Assembly: GCA_021740915.1 (NCBI GenBank)
Contig: JAIOYW010000001.1
Span: 248,001-312,000 of the forward strand
DNA from: Ignavibacteriales bacterium
Lineage (GTDB): Bacteria > Bacteroidota > Ignavibacteria > Ignavibacteriales > Melioribacteraceae
Length of the DNA stretch: 64,000 bases
Direction: 5' to 3'
This document shows positions 55,074-63,682 of this stretch, piece after piece. Under the pieces are notes generated by a model. The model was not told the DNA's origin. It worked only from the letters and a program-made list of their open reading frames with translations, and ran no database searches. The translations under genes were made by a program, and so were the position numbers. How positions within the stretch are numbered: the stretch's first letter is position 1; every line of letters starts with the position of its first letter.

Positions 55074-55523
55074 TTATTTTTCTGCTTGTACTTTAATCGA
55101 TGATTTTATTTTAATGCAGGTTGAATAATCTTTATAAACAATACACTCCCGACAGTCAGTATTCAGGCATTTTTTATCTTTCTTATTCAACATCCAGCAA
55201 GGTTCCAAAACGCTCTCAGTTAAAAAATGCTGACAATTGTTCCTTTCCTCAGTTGTGCACGGAATTAATGTCCAGCAAGGAATAAGGGAATAAATTGCTT
55301 TAATACCCGGAATACTGATTTTTTTTTCATTGATAGTCTTTCTAATACAAATAATGCGTTCAAGATCAGATTTAGAATAGAGTCTCTGATTACCAGAACT
55401 TTTAGCGGAAAGAATCAGTCCTTCTTTTTCATACATTCTTAGTGTGGGAACAGAAACATTAAGAATCTCCGCTGCTCTCCCAATTGGTATTATCGGTTTG
55501 TCTAAAATATTTTCAATATTCAT
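55074..55523 (-). CDS. MerR-type regulator with cysteine-rich sensor tail
   Basis: The 149-residue protein has a MerR DNA-binding domain (about 10-78, IGRAAEILNVSVPTLRMYEKEGLI). Its roughly 65-residue tail contains nine Cys (CWTLIPC, NNC, EPC, KKC, TDC, REC and STC). Such a tail could hold an Fe-S cluster or sense metal or sulfur species. I start it at ATG 55523: a good promoter ends seven bases before that codon, and a longer frame up to 55571 would place the promoter inside the coding part. It is the first gene of the Psr operon, which it very probably controls. Confidence 0.82.
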   Translation of the reverse strand: MNIENILDKPIIPIGRAAEILNVSVPTLRMYEKEGLILSAKSSGNQRLYSKSDLERIICIRKTINEKKISIPGIKAIYSLIPCWTLIPCTTEERNNCQHFLTESVLEPCWMLNKKDKKCLNTDCRECIVYKDYSTCIKIKSSIKVQAEK

Positions 55524-55530
55524 TGCATTT

Positions 55531-55559
55531 ATTATGATAGCTATATTTATAACTATCAA
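55531..55559 (-). promoter_or_regulatory. Promoter of the merR-psr operon, possibly leaderless
   Basis: On the minus strand TTGATA (55559-55554) and CATAAT (55536-55531) match the sigma-70 hexamers at five of six bases each and are 17 bases apart. Only seven bases lie between the -10 box and the ATG at 55523, so the mRNA would begin at or next to the start codon. No ribosome binding site is present there, which agrees with a leaderless message. Confidence 0.65.
55536..55557. promoter_or_regulatory. Palindromic operator across the spacer of the merR-psr promoter
   Basis: The 22-base sequence GATAGCTATATTTATAACTATC is an imperfect palindrome: GATAG/CTATC ends and TATA blocks match, with one broken pair next to each end block and a mismatched centre. 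It spans the spacer and touches both promoter hexamers, the typical place for a MerR-family operator. MerR promoters usually have a 19-20 base spacer; this one has 17, so the mechanism may differ. Confidence 0.6.
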
Positions 55560-55691
55560 CTTTCCTGCCAATTGCTTTACACCCTAAAATTAATGATATT
55601 TTAGTTGTGATGATTAACTTTTTCTCATTTTTGAGAGACGGAGTATTATATCCGGTAAAAGAGTTATATCCGATAATGAATTTTTATCCAA

Positions 55692-58280
55692 TTATTGACA
55701 TTCGTTTTTCCTGCGAGAATAATACACATCAAAATTATTCAGTAAATTTATTCGGAAGGATTGCTCCTTATGGCAGCTTATGCAAGCACCCGCGGTTATC
55801 ATCTTTTCTATCATCACTGAATCGGGTGAAAAGAAAAAATCCCTTGTTGATTTTCCGACTGAAAATGATTCTGTAGCTATCCAGGCATCTTCGGGGAGTC
55901 CATCATTTTTATTAGACTCGTAATATGGATAATTTTTTATTCTATATTTCCCATTTTCAAAGTAGAATTCCAGTCTTCCCCTGCCAAAACCCATAGCGAA
56001 CGGGTCGTTGTGACAACTTTCACAATCTCTTCCGGAAGCAGTAATTGTATGCGGCAAAACTGGAGAATATAATCTTTGGAATATGGGTTTTTCACCCTCC
56101 ATCCCATCAATACTAAGCACCATTCCAGGCACAGCCGGGTATATACCTTCCCTGTTGCGAATATTCCTGAAAATCCCCAAAGCTGGAGGATATGGTCCGG
56201 AGAACCCCGTACTTTCGAGCCAGGCGCCTTTTATATATGATCGTTTGAGATGATCATAAGCCTCTTCCCCGCCTTCAAATGTTGTATGACACCCAACACA
56301 TACAGGTGCCCATGAAGTATGACAGGAACTGCAGCTTAAGCGCCCGTGGGGTTTATTCCCGATGCAAACGGGAGATAGGGCTTTGAGAGACATTTTTTTA
56401 CCCGAGATTTTTCCGAGAAAATTAATTTCACCGTTTTCGACTATCATGGATAAAATCGCTCTGCCTGATTTTTGTTCAACAAGAAAAGATGCTTTGTCCG
56501 AAACCTGGTTCCTGATTTTTATTAATTTGCCGGATTCGGGATCAATATCTTTAAATTTGATCGTTTGTTTATTAGAATGACAATCTTCACAGCTTATCGT
56601 GACCGCTTCCTCTTTATGCCTGTAAATTGTACCATCACCCATCAGTTCATAAGAACTATGGCAGTCAATGCAATTCATGCCTTTCTCAAAATGCACATCG
56701 GGGATATGTTTCAGAAAATATCTCCCATCGCTAAGTGTATCCGTCAATTCAGAAGGATTTTTATTTAGGGTTAATTCATCAATTTCAGCCCATCCCCTGA
56801 AATTCATTGAAATCCTGCCTGATCTTGCATGACAGCCAAAACACATACTATCATCAGTATCAATTGTCAAAGCCGGATGCATCGAATCCCCTGTTCTTAT
56901 TTCCAATCCCCCTTGATATTTGAGGTGACAAGCCAGACAACCGCCTCCCCTATCTGAATCTGCGGCTCTACCAGGAAGTATCTTTTCATTGCCAAGATGG
57001 CAGCCGACGCATAACTGCCGCAGGTGATTATCCGAAGGAGTGTTTCCGGTTTCTGCAGCATAAAAAACAGTGTCTGCGGGAAAACTATCTGCAAATACTT
57101 TTTTATTAACTCTGATTAATCCGTTCAATGAATTCATCATGGAATAATTCACACGCATTACCAGGTCCTGATGGCATGAGGAGGTTCCGCAGGAAAAATC
57201 CGAATTCACCAGATTACCTGGAATTTTTATTAAACCCGAGTGCGCTGCACTTTTATCTAAAGAAAATGGATTACCAAAATGGCATCTGAAACACCCAATA
57301 TCTGCGGGTGAATGAAATTTTGAAAACCCGGTCATCTTGTTGTGACAGTTTAAACACGCCTCTGGAAAGTTATTCAAACGCGGAAATACTGTGTCTTTAT
57401 TTGAAGTTTGAGAATTGATAATCGAGTTTATTAGTGCAGGATTATAAACAAGCGGATCAGTTTTTGGCAACTTATCAGTGGCATTTCCAAATAATGAAAA
57501 ATAGATAAGTATAATAATTGAGCAGACTGTAGGTAAAAAAACAAATAAATTACCCAATCTTTCTATAAGATAGTGCCGCTTCAAAATTAGCCACAGTGCA
57601 ATAAAAATTAAACTAATAATAACCCCTGAACCGAGGATAAGAATCTGAATAATCGGAAAATGATCACCTTCAATCACGCCCAGGTTATTGTCGATAATTG
57701 GTAAGTATCCTGGCGAGAATATCAGAGGTGGAATAAAAGCTATTAAAAGATTGCCATAAATATTCTTATATGAGTTGAAAATATAATTGAAGGGGAATAA
57801 AACATAAATCATTATGAACAGCAGAACAGGAAGGAGCAGATGACTAATAAAAATCAATTGCTGAAAAACGGAATTCTCCCCAAAATTAGTGGCAGAATAT
57901 CCTCCAATGTCTATCAATTTTCCAATTGAATTCTCGATCAGATTTAAATCGAGAAGAGAAGAATAATCTCCCCTGAGCAGATGGCCTGTCAGGAAAATTA
58001 AACCAATAATAAATAAAATAAAACTGGCTGAAAACAGATACTCTGGAATTTTATTCTTTTCGTAAGATGCGAAAAATAAGGCTGCTGATAATAATATTAA
58101 GAGAGAACTCCAGTAATGAAGGGATCGAATATATGAAAAAAACGGGCTGCTTATTAATTGAGAAGATATTGAGATAAATATTTCTTTGAATTCAATACTG
58201 ATTAGCAAATATAATCCGGAGAGGACGGAAACGACAACAGCAAGTAAAAAAAACGAAAGCATCTTTTTGTAATTACTCAT
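55692..58280 (-). CDS. Large multihaem cytochrome c with cytochrome-b-like membrane part
   Basis: The 862-residue protein has seven or so helices (residues 1-265) and then a multihaem region (about 305-850). I count eleven CXXCH sites plus one CGTSSCH (CX4CH) that may bind a twelfth haem. The membrane part resembles the N-terminal half of cytochrome b: SLHYWSS with His55 in one helix, GHLLRGD with His100, and FISHLLLP with His147. The second His pair of cytochrome b (about 14 residues on) is absent, so at most one haem b of that type would fit. A quinol-to-multihaem electron path is inferred. It lies between mobA and the merR-psr operon. Confidence 0.8.
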   Translation of the reverse strand: MSNYKKMLSFFLLAVVVSVLSGLYLLISIEFKEIFISISSQLISSPFFSYIRSLHYWSSLLILLSAALFFASYEKNKIPEYLFSASFILFIIGLIFLTGHLLRGDYSSLLDLNLIENSIGKLIDIGGYSATNFGENSVFQQLIFISHLLLPVLLFIMIYVLFPFNYIFNSYKNIYGNLLIAFIPPLIFSPGYLPIIDNNLGVIEGDHFPIIQILILGSGVIISLIFIALWLILKRHYLIERLGNLFVFLPTVCSIIILIYFSLFGNATDKLPKTDPLVYNPALINSIINSQTSNKDTVFPRLNNFPEACLNCHNKMTGFSKFHSPADIGCFRCHFGNPFSLDKSAAHSGLIKIPGNLVNSDFSCGTSSCHQDLVMRVNYSMMNSLNGLIRVNKKVFADSFPADTVFYAAETGNTPSDNHLRQLCVGCHLGNEKILPGRAADSDRGGGCLACHLKYQGGLEIRTGDSMHPALTIDTDDSMCFGCHARSGRISMNFRGWAEIDELTLNKNPSELTDTLSDGRYFLKHIPDVHFEKGMNCIDCHSSYELMGDGTIYRHKEEAVTISCEDCHSNKQTIKFKDIDPESGKLIKIRNQVSDKASFLVEQKSGRAILSMIVENGEINFLGKISGKKMSLKALSPVCIGNKPHGRLSCSSCHTSWAPVCVGCHTTFEGGEEAYDHLKRSYIKGAWLESTGFSGPYPPALGIFRNIRNREGIYPAVPGMVLSIDGMEGEKPIFQRLYSPVLPHTITASGRDCESCHNDPFAMGFGRGRLEFYFENGKYRIKNYPYYESNKNDGLPEDAWIATESFSVGKSTRDFFFSPDSVMIEKMITAGACISCHKEQSFRINLLNNFDVYYSRRKNECQ

Positions 58281-58342
58281 CAGTCAGGCTCGTTTTAGAA
58301 TAATAAAAATGAAATTTTAAAATACCTAAACGAATTCCCTGA

Positions 58343-59008
58343 TCAAACACTCTCCCTATGAGAATTCAATAGAAGCTGATAATCTTCAGGGTAGTTAATA
58401 TTCAGGAATTTCATAGATGGTTCTGTGCTGAAATCGACACTTTCAACTTTAGCAAATTCAAAGAGAGCTTTCATTGATCTCCTCTTGTGATCAGAATTCC
58501 TGAGAAGATTTTCAAAATAAATCAATAGCTTTTTACTATATATTGCACATAATGGTTGAATTTCTCCACTAACAACGGCTGTGGCAATCTCACTGCCCTC
58601 CTGAACTGAATATAATTTTTGAAATATCCCAATATCAATTAAAGGGAAATCACATCCCACCACAAAATTTTTTTCATTTGATGAATTTATTAGTCCCGCA
58701 TGTATCCCGGCAAGCGGTCCCGAATGCGGATAAATATCTTCAACCTGTAAAAAAGACGCATCCAGGTCTCTTTGAATATTTGTTGAAATGATTGTTTTAT
58801 TGAAATAGGGGCTTAGCGATTTAATGAGGTGTGATAAAAAAGTGTCTCCCCTAAACTCGAGTTGGCTTTTATCGCTCTTCATCCTGGAACTTTGCCCACC
58901 CGCAAGAATAATCAGGCTAATATCAGGATAAAATTCTCTCGCTTCTGGTTTTATACTTTGCAAAATTTTCCGTGAAGTTATAAAATATTCTGAATAATCA
59001 CCCTTCAA
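58343..59008 (-). CDS. mobA: Molybdenum cofactor guanylyltransferase
   Basis: The 221-residue protein has a MobA fold beginning with LIILAGGQSSRMKSDKSQLEF (in parts, about residues 32-52). It also shows EDIYPHSGPLAGIHAGL (about 91-107) and VVGCDFPLI (about 118-126). MobA attaches GMP to molybdopterin to give the dinucleotide cofactor that PsrA-type enzymes need. The start is TTG at 59008, overlapping the stop of the upstream amidohydrolase/HD gene (TTGA). A roughly 30-residue N-terminal extension precedes the nucleotide-binding motif. Confidence 0.88.
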   Translation of the reverse strand: MKGDYSEYFITSRKILQSIKPEAREFYPDISLIILAGGQSSRMKSDKSQLEFRGDTFLSHLIKSLSPYFNKTIISTNIQRDLDASFLQVEDIYPHSGPLAGIHAGLINSSNEKNFVVGCDFPLIDIGIFQKLYSVQEGSEIATAVVSGEIQPLCAIYSKKLLIYFENLLRNSDHKRRSMKALFEFAKVESVDFSTEPSMKFLNINYPEDYQLLLNSHRESV

Positions 59009-60267
59009 AAAAGATGCTCTTTTTTTGCAATGATTTTTGTTGCAACTTCAAGAGCGTTATTAATCATTTCCGGATAAATACCATATATCTGAAAATATTC
59101 CGCACTCTCTGTGTACTTTCGGAGCAATTTGCTGCATTTATGAGGATCGGTTATCTCAGTTAATTTTTCGATGTTGATTAGTCTGTCAGCAGCTTTAACG
59201 AGTTTGGCAATTTTATCTTCGCTAATTATTCGGTAGTATTCGTCCGGTGATAATTTTTTTGAACTTTCCAGGATTTTCTGTTTCACCGATAATTTCAGCA
59301 CAGTATTTGCCACAGTCTGACCAAAATATTTAGCTATTTCATATGGTTCTGTTAGAGTATCTTCAATGATATCATGAAAATATCCGGATAAAACAGCGGT
59401 TCTGATCTCTTCATCGTTTTCCAGATAAGCAGGAGCTAATGCCTTGATTCGTTCAATCACTGGGATGATATGCGCGATATAGTAATCAAGTCCGTTGTAA
59501 TACAATCCATGATATTTCTTAATGGAATATTCAGTGGCGGATGGGAATTCTTCGCTACCTTTGTAATAACGACTTAATTCATGTGCTGAACTAAACAGTG
59601 AATCACTTAGCATCTGAAAAAACTTACTGAGATAATCTGTCGATTGATCAAAAAGTTTCTGATTTATTTCCAGTTCAATTCCTGAATACATACTATCTGA
59701 AAATCTACTTCTGAGATAGCTTGTGAATCCATCAGAAACCCCTTTATAAGGGTAATTCATTCGTATTTTAAGATCCGGCATCACTTCAGATATTTTTTTT
59801 TGCCATTTTTGCGATATTTCCTTCTCATTAGCTCTTGAAGGATCATAAAGAAAAGTCACGTCTGCATTTCGAATTTTGCCGTTCAATACCGGAGTAAATG
59901 AATGAACAGAAATATGAATCGCACGTTCCTCTGAGTTAATAATTCCCTTGAGATTTTCTTCAACCATGGCCCGATAAGGAGAATAGTATTTGCTAACAAG
60001 AATGTTCTTTAACCTGGGATCAAGGTTTGATGAAAAATTCGAAAAAACCGATCGATTCTTCAAAGATCTGTTAGCATCAATTGCCAACCTTGTAAATTCA
60101 TAGTTAAAAGCTGGGGCTTTAAATTTTGCGGCAAATGAAGAAAATAATCCTGCGGCTCCCCTATCGTATCCACGATGTGACACTAAAATTTCCGGATCTA
60201 TATTAAACTCATTCCTTATTTCATCAGGAATACGATTTCCAAAATGCTCACAACTAAAAAGAAGCAT
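59005..60267 (-). CDS. N-formylglutamate amidohydrolase-like domain fused to SpoT-type HD domain
   Basis: The 420-residue protein has an N-terminal N-formylglutamate amidohydrolase domain (about 1-235): FSCEHFGNRIP, VSHRGYDRGAAGL, the Arg of DANRSLKNRS and ISVHSFTP are all family landmarks. A RelA/SpoT-like HD phosphohydrolase domain follows (about 255-400): YYIAHIIPV, YFHDIIEDT and KAADRLINIEKL give the metal ligands H, HD and D. No synthetase domain is present. Residues 235-255 form a linker. It stands between the GCS2 ligase and mobA with overlaps on both sides. Its substrate is unknown; removing a group from the cluster's amide product is plausible. Confidence 0.85.
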   Translation of the reverse strand: MLLFSCEHFGNRIPDEIRNEFNIDPEILVSHRGYDRGAAGLFSSFAAKFKAPAFNYEFTRLAIDANRSLKNRSVFSNFSSNLDPRLKNILVSKYYSPYRAMVEENLKGIINSEERAIHISVHSFTPVLNGKIRNADVTFLYDPSRANEKEISQKWQKKISEVMPDLKIRMNYPYKGVSDGFTSYLRSRFSDSMYSGIELEINQKLFDQSTDYLSKFFQMLSDSLFSSAHELSRYYKGSEEFPSATEYSIKKYHGLYYNGLDYYIAHIIPVIERIKALAPAYLENDEEIRTAVLSGYFHDIIEDTLTEPYEIAKYFGQTVANTVLKLSVKQKILESSKKLSPDEYYRIISEDKIAKLVKAADRLINIEKLTEITDPHKCSKLLRKYTESAEYFQIYGIYPEMINNALEVATKIIAKKEHLF

Positions 60268-61502
60268 CAGTCCACCTTATATAATTTACCGTTGGCGAGA
60301 TTTATTGATAATTCATTATAAATATCCGGAATACTATTTATACCACCCTTATTAATCTCATTTAAAATCCTGGTGGCGAGCGAACCATTGGCAATAATTT
60401 TTTCAATAACAGGTGCGTAAGAATCTTTCAAAAATCTCCTGGAACGTAACGATAAATAAATATGTTCAAGTATTTCAGCGGCTATTTTTTTGCTGCCGGT
60501 AATTCCAAAAAAATCCAGATATTCCTCATCATCAATTATTGCTTTCTCCGCATTTTTAATAGTGCTTAGCAAAATTTGAGATAACCGGATTTCATTAAAA
60601 GATTTTTGGAGATAATAATTACCCCATTTCCCCTCAGTAATTGATTTAATCAATCCGATAATAAAATCAAGAATAGCCAGGTCGGCCAGCGGTGTCTCCT
60701 GGATGTCCATAATCCTGATCTCGATCGAGCCTCTGTCAAATCTCGCAATGGCACCTCTGGAATTCAGCCACTCATATTTCATAATATCATCTTTATCAAA
60801 AGGTTCGATGTCATGATAGATTTTTTTAAAAATCTTATTGGAATAATCGTTTAATGAAAATGCCTGCTCAGGAATAACTGCTCCCGTTAAAGAAGGTATC
60901 CTCGCCTGGTTTTTCCGGTAGTATTCCAGGCGTGTGTCGCGAAATCCGGTAATAACGCCATCAAGTATCGGCGTACTGGCTGCAAGAGCAGGAATCAGGG
61001 GAAGCACCATCCGGATAGCCGCATGAAGTAAACCAAATTCCTCGTCATTCCCGAAGGGAAGATTCAGATGTGTACTTTGTAAATTTGACCATCCGTGCCC
61101 CCGACAGTCAAAAATCCGATTGTATGCATCATAAATCTCGTTTGAATCATGCGGCCATAATTTTGTTTCTTTGTGCGGATCCATTAAAGGATGGGCACCC
61201 GAAGGTAAAAGTTTGGCATTAAATTTTTTAAGGATATTATTCGCACGTTTAATGTTTTCAAGGAATTTGTTTTCAAACCCTTCGTATTTATATACAGGAT
61301 CGGTGGTTTTAAATTCGATGACATGAAGAACGAGTTCATTGGACCAGCATATTTCTCCGAATTTGATATCCGATGTAATCTCTCCGGCTATTTCTTTCAT
61401 CAGAATATCGCTCATTGGCACGACTGCCAGAGTCGAATCATTAACGATCATATACTCAAGTTCAATGCCAAAAACTTCAAACATGGTGTAAGGGTATTTC
61501 AT
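60267..61502 (-). CDS. GCS2-type carboxylate-amine ligase (glutamate-cysteine ligase superfamily)
   Basis: The 411-residue protein belongs to the GCS2/YbdK-like branch of the glutamine-synthetase-fold ligases. FGIELEYMIV (about 10-19) holds the first metal-binding Glu residues. NELVLHVIEFKT (about 55-66), GAHPLMDP (about 102-109), LQSTHLNLPFGND (about 141-153) and the RGSIEIRIMDIQETP strand (about 256-270) complete the active site. These enzymes form an amide bond between an amino acid and an amine using ATP. The start overlaps the ATP-grasp stop (ATGA). The substrate is not known. Confidence 0.88.
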   Translation of the reverse strand: MKYPYTMFEVFGIELEYMIVNDSTLAVVPMSDILMKEIAGEITSDIKFGEICWSNELVLHVIEFKTTDPVYKYEGFENKFLENIKRANNILKKFNAKLLPSGAHPLMDPHKETKLWPHDSNEIYDAYNRIFDCRGHGWSNLQSTHLNLPFGNDEEFGLLHAAIRMVLPLIPALAASTPILDGVITGFRDTRLEYYRKNQARIPSLTGAVIPEQAFSLNDYSNKIFKKIYHDIEPFDKDDIMKYEWLNSRGAIARFDRGSIEIRIMDIQETPLADLAILDFIIGLIKSITEGKWGNYYLQKSFNEIRLSQILLSTIKNAEKAIIDDEEYLDFFGITGSKKIAAEILEHIYLSLRSRRFLKDSYAPVIEKIIANGSLATRILNEINKGGINSIPDIYNELSINLANGKLYKVD

Positions 61503-62971
61503 AAACTAATTTCTCTCACACGGCGTAAATTCTCAATTCTCTCCTTAAATGATTTCATTATCCTGAGATATAAATGTTCTCTCATTATACTATCCTCTAT
61601 TCCTGCATCGATACTGGGATTATCATTAATTTCAATAATTAAAGCATTTTTATTTATTTCTTTAACATCAACTCCGTATAAACCATCTCCGATTAAATTG
61701 GCAGCCTTCAATGCAGTTTTAAGAATGTTCTTTGGTATTTCATAAACCGGCACTGCATCGAACATTCCATATTTATCATCGCCCTTACCTTTCCAATTAT
61801 AGATCTGCCAGTGATCCTTTGCCATATAATATTTACATGCGAAGATTGGTTCTCTATCCAGGATTCCGATTCTCCAGTCAAAATCTGAATAAAGAAATTC
61901 CTGGGCTATAATCAAATCTGAACTCTCCATCATTCGGTCAATTTCCTTCGTCAGAGATTCCCGGTTTTCAACCTTAACAACACCTTTTGAAAAAGAACTG
62001 TCTGGTTGTTTCAAAACACATGGGAATCCGATAGTTCCCTCCACTGTCTCTCTCGTGTCCTTGTGAACGATTATAGTTCTTGGTGTAGCAATTTTTGCTC
62101 TATTTAACAATTCCGCAAGAAATACCTTATTCGCACACTGAAGTATTGATTTTGGATCATCAATTACCACGAGTCCTTCTGTAAATGCCCTTCTGGAAAA
62201 CCTGTATGTGTGATGATTAACGTTAGTTGTTTCCCGGATAAACAAAGCGTCAAATTCTGGTATTCTGCTGAAATCATCCCGTGTGATAAGTTCGGTTCTT
62301 AATCCAATGGATTCAGCGGCGTCCATAAAATTTGTAATTGCTTTTTTGTTCGAAGGTGGCTCTTTCTCTTCGTTATTAAGTAATATTGCCAAATCATACA
62401 TTGCCATTGGCAGTTTTGCAGTGTAAATTCGTTTTTTTGTAAAATAAGATTTCGCAAACTGCTCAACAAATTCCCGGTGATTTTCTGGAATTTCATTAAC
62501 GGGTACGGGTGAAATGTTCATCAGGTTCCAGCGTTTTGTAAATGTAAACTGTGCTCTGATAAGCGGAGCCTGAAAAAGATTATATAACTGCGCTGCCAGA
62601 TGATCATACTGTTTAGCTGTATTTTGGCCAAAATAGATGCTAAGAGTAAAGTTCTGAGATTTGATATTTTTCAAACTTTTCTGAATTAGTTCATCAAGAT
62701 CATCTGAGATTATCCGAACGATTGTCTGTGATTTTAGGTCCTGCATTGTTGAAACATTCGGAAAAACCCTGTGCCCGCGTGCTTCAGCAAGCAAAGAGAC
62801 ATAGTAACCGGTAGCTTGGTAACGATATGAGCGGCAGAGATTGAACACCCGTGCATTTTTGATTTCAGCATACTTTGGATCGGTCAGATAGTTCTTCGCT
62901 GCCACTATCTCGACATCATCGATCCCGAAATTCCAGTCTTTTGGATAGTTAACTACAATAAGAGTTCTCAT
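61499..62971 (-). CDS. RLAN-domain RimK-type ATP-grasp ligase
   Basis: The 490-residue protein has an N-terminal RLAN domain (about 1-190; MRTLIVVNYPKDWNF, RSYRYQATGYYVSLLAEARGHRVFP in parts) and a RimK-like ATP-grasp domain (about 210-480). The latter shows KTPRT-like ATRTIIVHKDT, FPCVLKQPDSSFSKGVV and the metal-binding IIEINDNPSIDAG (about 450-462). RimK-type enzymes add amino acids to carboxyl groups of proteins or metabolites. It is the central gene of the cluster, with the peptidase nine bases upstream and the GCS2 ligase overlapping it downstream. Confidence 0.9.
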   Translation of the reverse strand: MRTLIVVNYPKDWNFGIDDVEIVAAKNYLTDPKYAEIKNARVFNLCRSYRYQATGYYVSLLAEARGHRVFPNVSTMQDLKSQTIVRIISDDLDELIQKSLKNIKSQNFTLSIYFGQNTAKQYDHLAAQLYNLFQAPLIRAQFTFTKRWNLMNISPVPVNEIPENHREFVEQFAKSYFTKKRIYTAKLPMAMYDLAILLNNEEKEPPSNKKAITNFMDAAESIGLRTELITRDDFSRIPEFDALFIRETTNVNHHTYRFSRRAFTEGLVVIDDPKSILQCANKVFLAELLNRAKIATPRTIIVHKDTRETVEGTIGFPCVLKQPDSSFSKGVVKVENRESLTKEIDRMMESSDLIIAQEFLYSDFDWRIGILDREPIFACKYYMAKDHWQIYNWKGKGDDKYGMFDAVPVYEIPKNILKTALKAANLIGDGLYGVDVKEINKNALIIEINDNPSIDAGIEDSIMREHLYLRIMKSFKERIENLRRVREISL

Positions 62972-62980
62972 AAAATTTTA

Positions 62981-63682
62981 TTATTTTGGAGTAATAATTA
63001 GTAAATTAGCATCATAAGTGACAATACCAAGCATAATTGAGTGGATAAGGCGGTTAGCTCTGACTGAATAATAATTGTTCCCTGAGACAGGATTTGCAGC
63101 AAATGGATCTGCTACGATGATGTGTTGTTTTTCATTGTCATAGCCACAAAGAACAACGAAATGTCCCATCGGTAATCCCCTGACATCATCAAAAATCGAC
63201 GTAACCCCATCGGGAGAATATTCTCTTTTTTCATTATAAAGATAAGTTGCACTCAATCCGGTTAACACAGGAACACCTGACTCAAAATATTTTCTTAGCA
63301 AATGTATAGTCAGATCTTTAAACAAAACTTTTCCCCCTAACTGCAGGAACTCAAGATAGGCATCGCTTGCCATTTGTAACTTTTTACTTCGTTTATGTTT
63401 TTTTTGTTCTGTCAGTTTTTCTGAAAGATCAACATTTCCTTTTCCAAACCATGATGGGTCGAATAATTTTACATTAAAAGTATATATTTTTGCCTTATAG
63501 CCTCTTTTGAGCGCGTGATTTCCAAGAATTACTGCGAGAGTTCCGCCTTCCTCTAATGCTTGAATTTCCGATATAACTGTTTGTAAAGCAATATTATCTC
63601 CGTAAAAATTATAAACCGAGTGTAAACTCGTAGGTCCACAAGACACATCATCGGGTTGAGGCAAGATTTTTAATGGAATCAT
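62981..63682 (-). CDS. C39-like (papain-fold) cysteine peptidase
   Basis: The 233-residue protein starts with MIPLKILPQPDDVSCGPTSLHSV, where Cys15 in the DVSCGPTSL motif is the nucleophile of C39-like peptidases. The catalytic His is in LPMGHFVVLCGYD (about 171-183) and the Asp in IIVADPF (about 189-195). It has no signal peptide or transporter domain, so it acts in the cytoplasm. It begins the cluster and would be expected to cut, or work in reverse on, the peptide or amide product of the two ligases. The 109 bases upstream separate it from a divergent gene and should contain both promoters. Confidence 0.85.
   Translation of the reverse strand: MIPLKILPQPDDVSCGPTSLHSVYNFYGDNIALQTVISEIQALEEGGTLAVILGNHALKRGYKAKIYTFNVKLFDPSWFGKGNVDLSEKLTEQKKHKRSKKLQMASDAYLEFLQLGGKVLFKDLTIHLLRKYFESGVPVLTGLSATYLYNEKREYSPDGVTSIFDDVRGLPMGHFVVLCGYDNEKQHIIVADPFAANPVSGNNYYSVRANRLIHSIMLGIVTYDANLLIITPK

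Noticed and set aside
61323-61745. A 140-residue open frame on the plus strand
   Set aside because: It is antisense to the junction of the ATP-grasp and GCS2 genes, both with clear domains.
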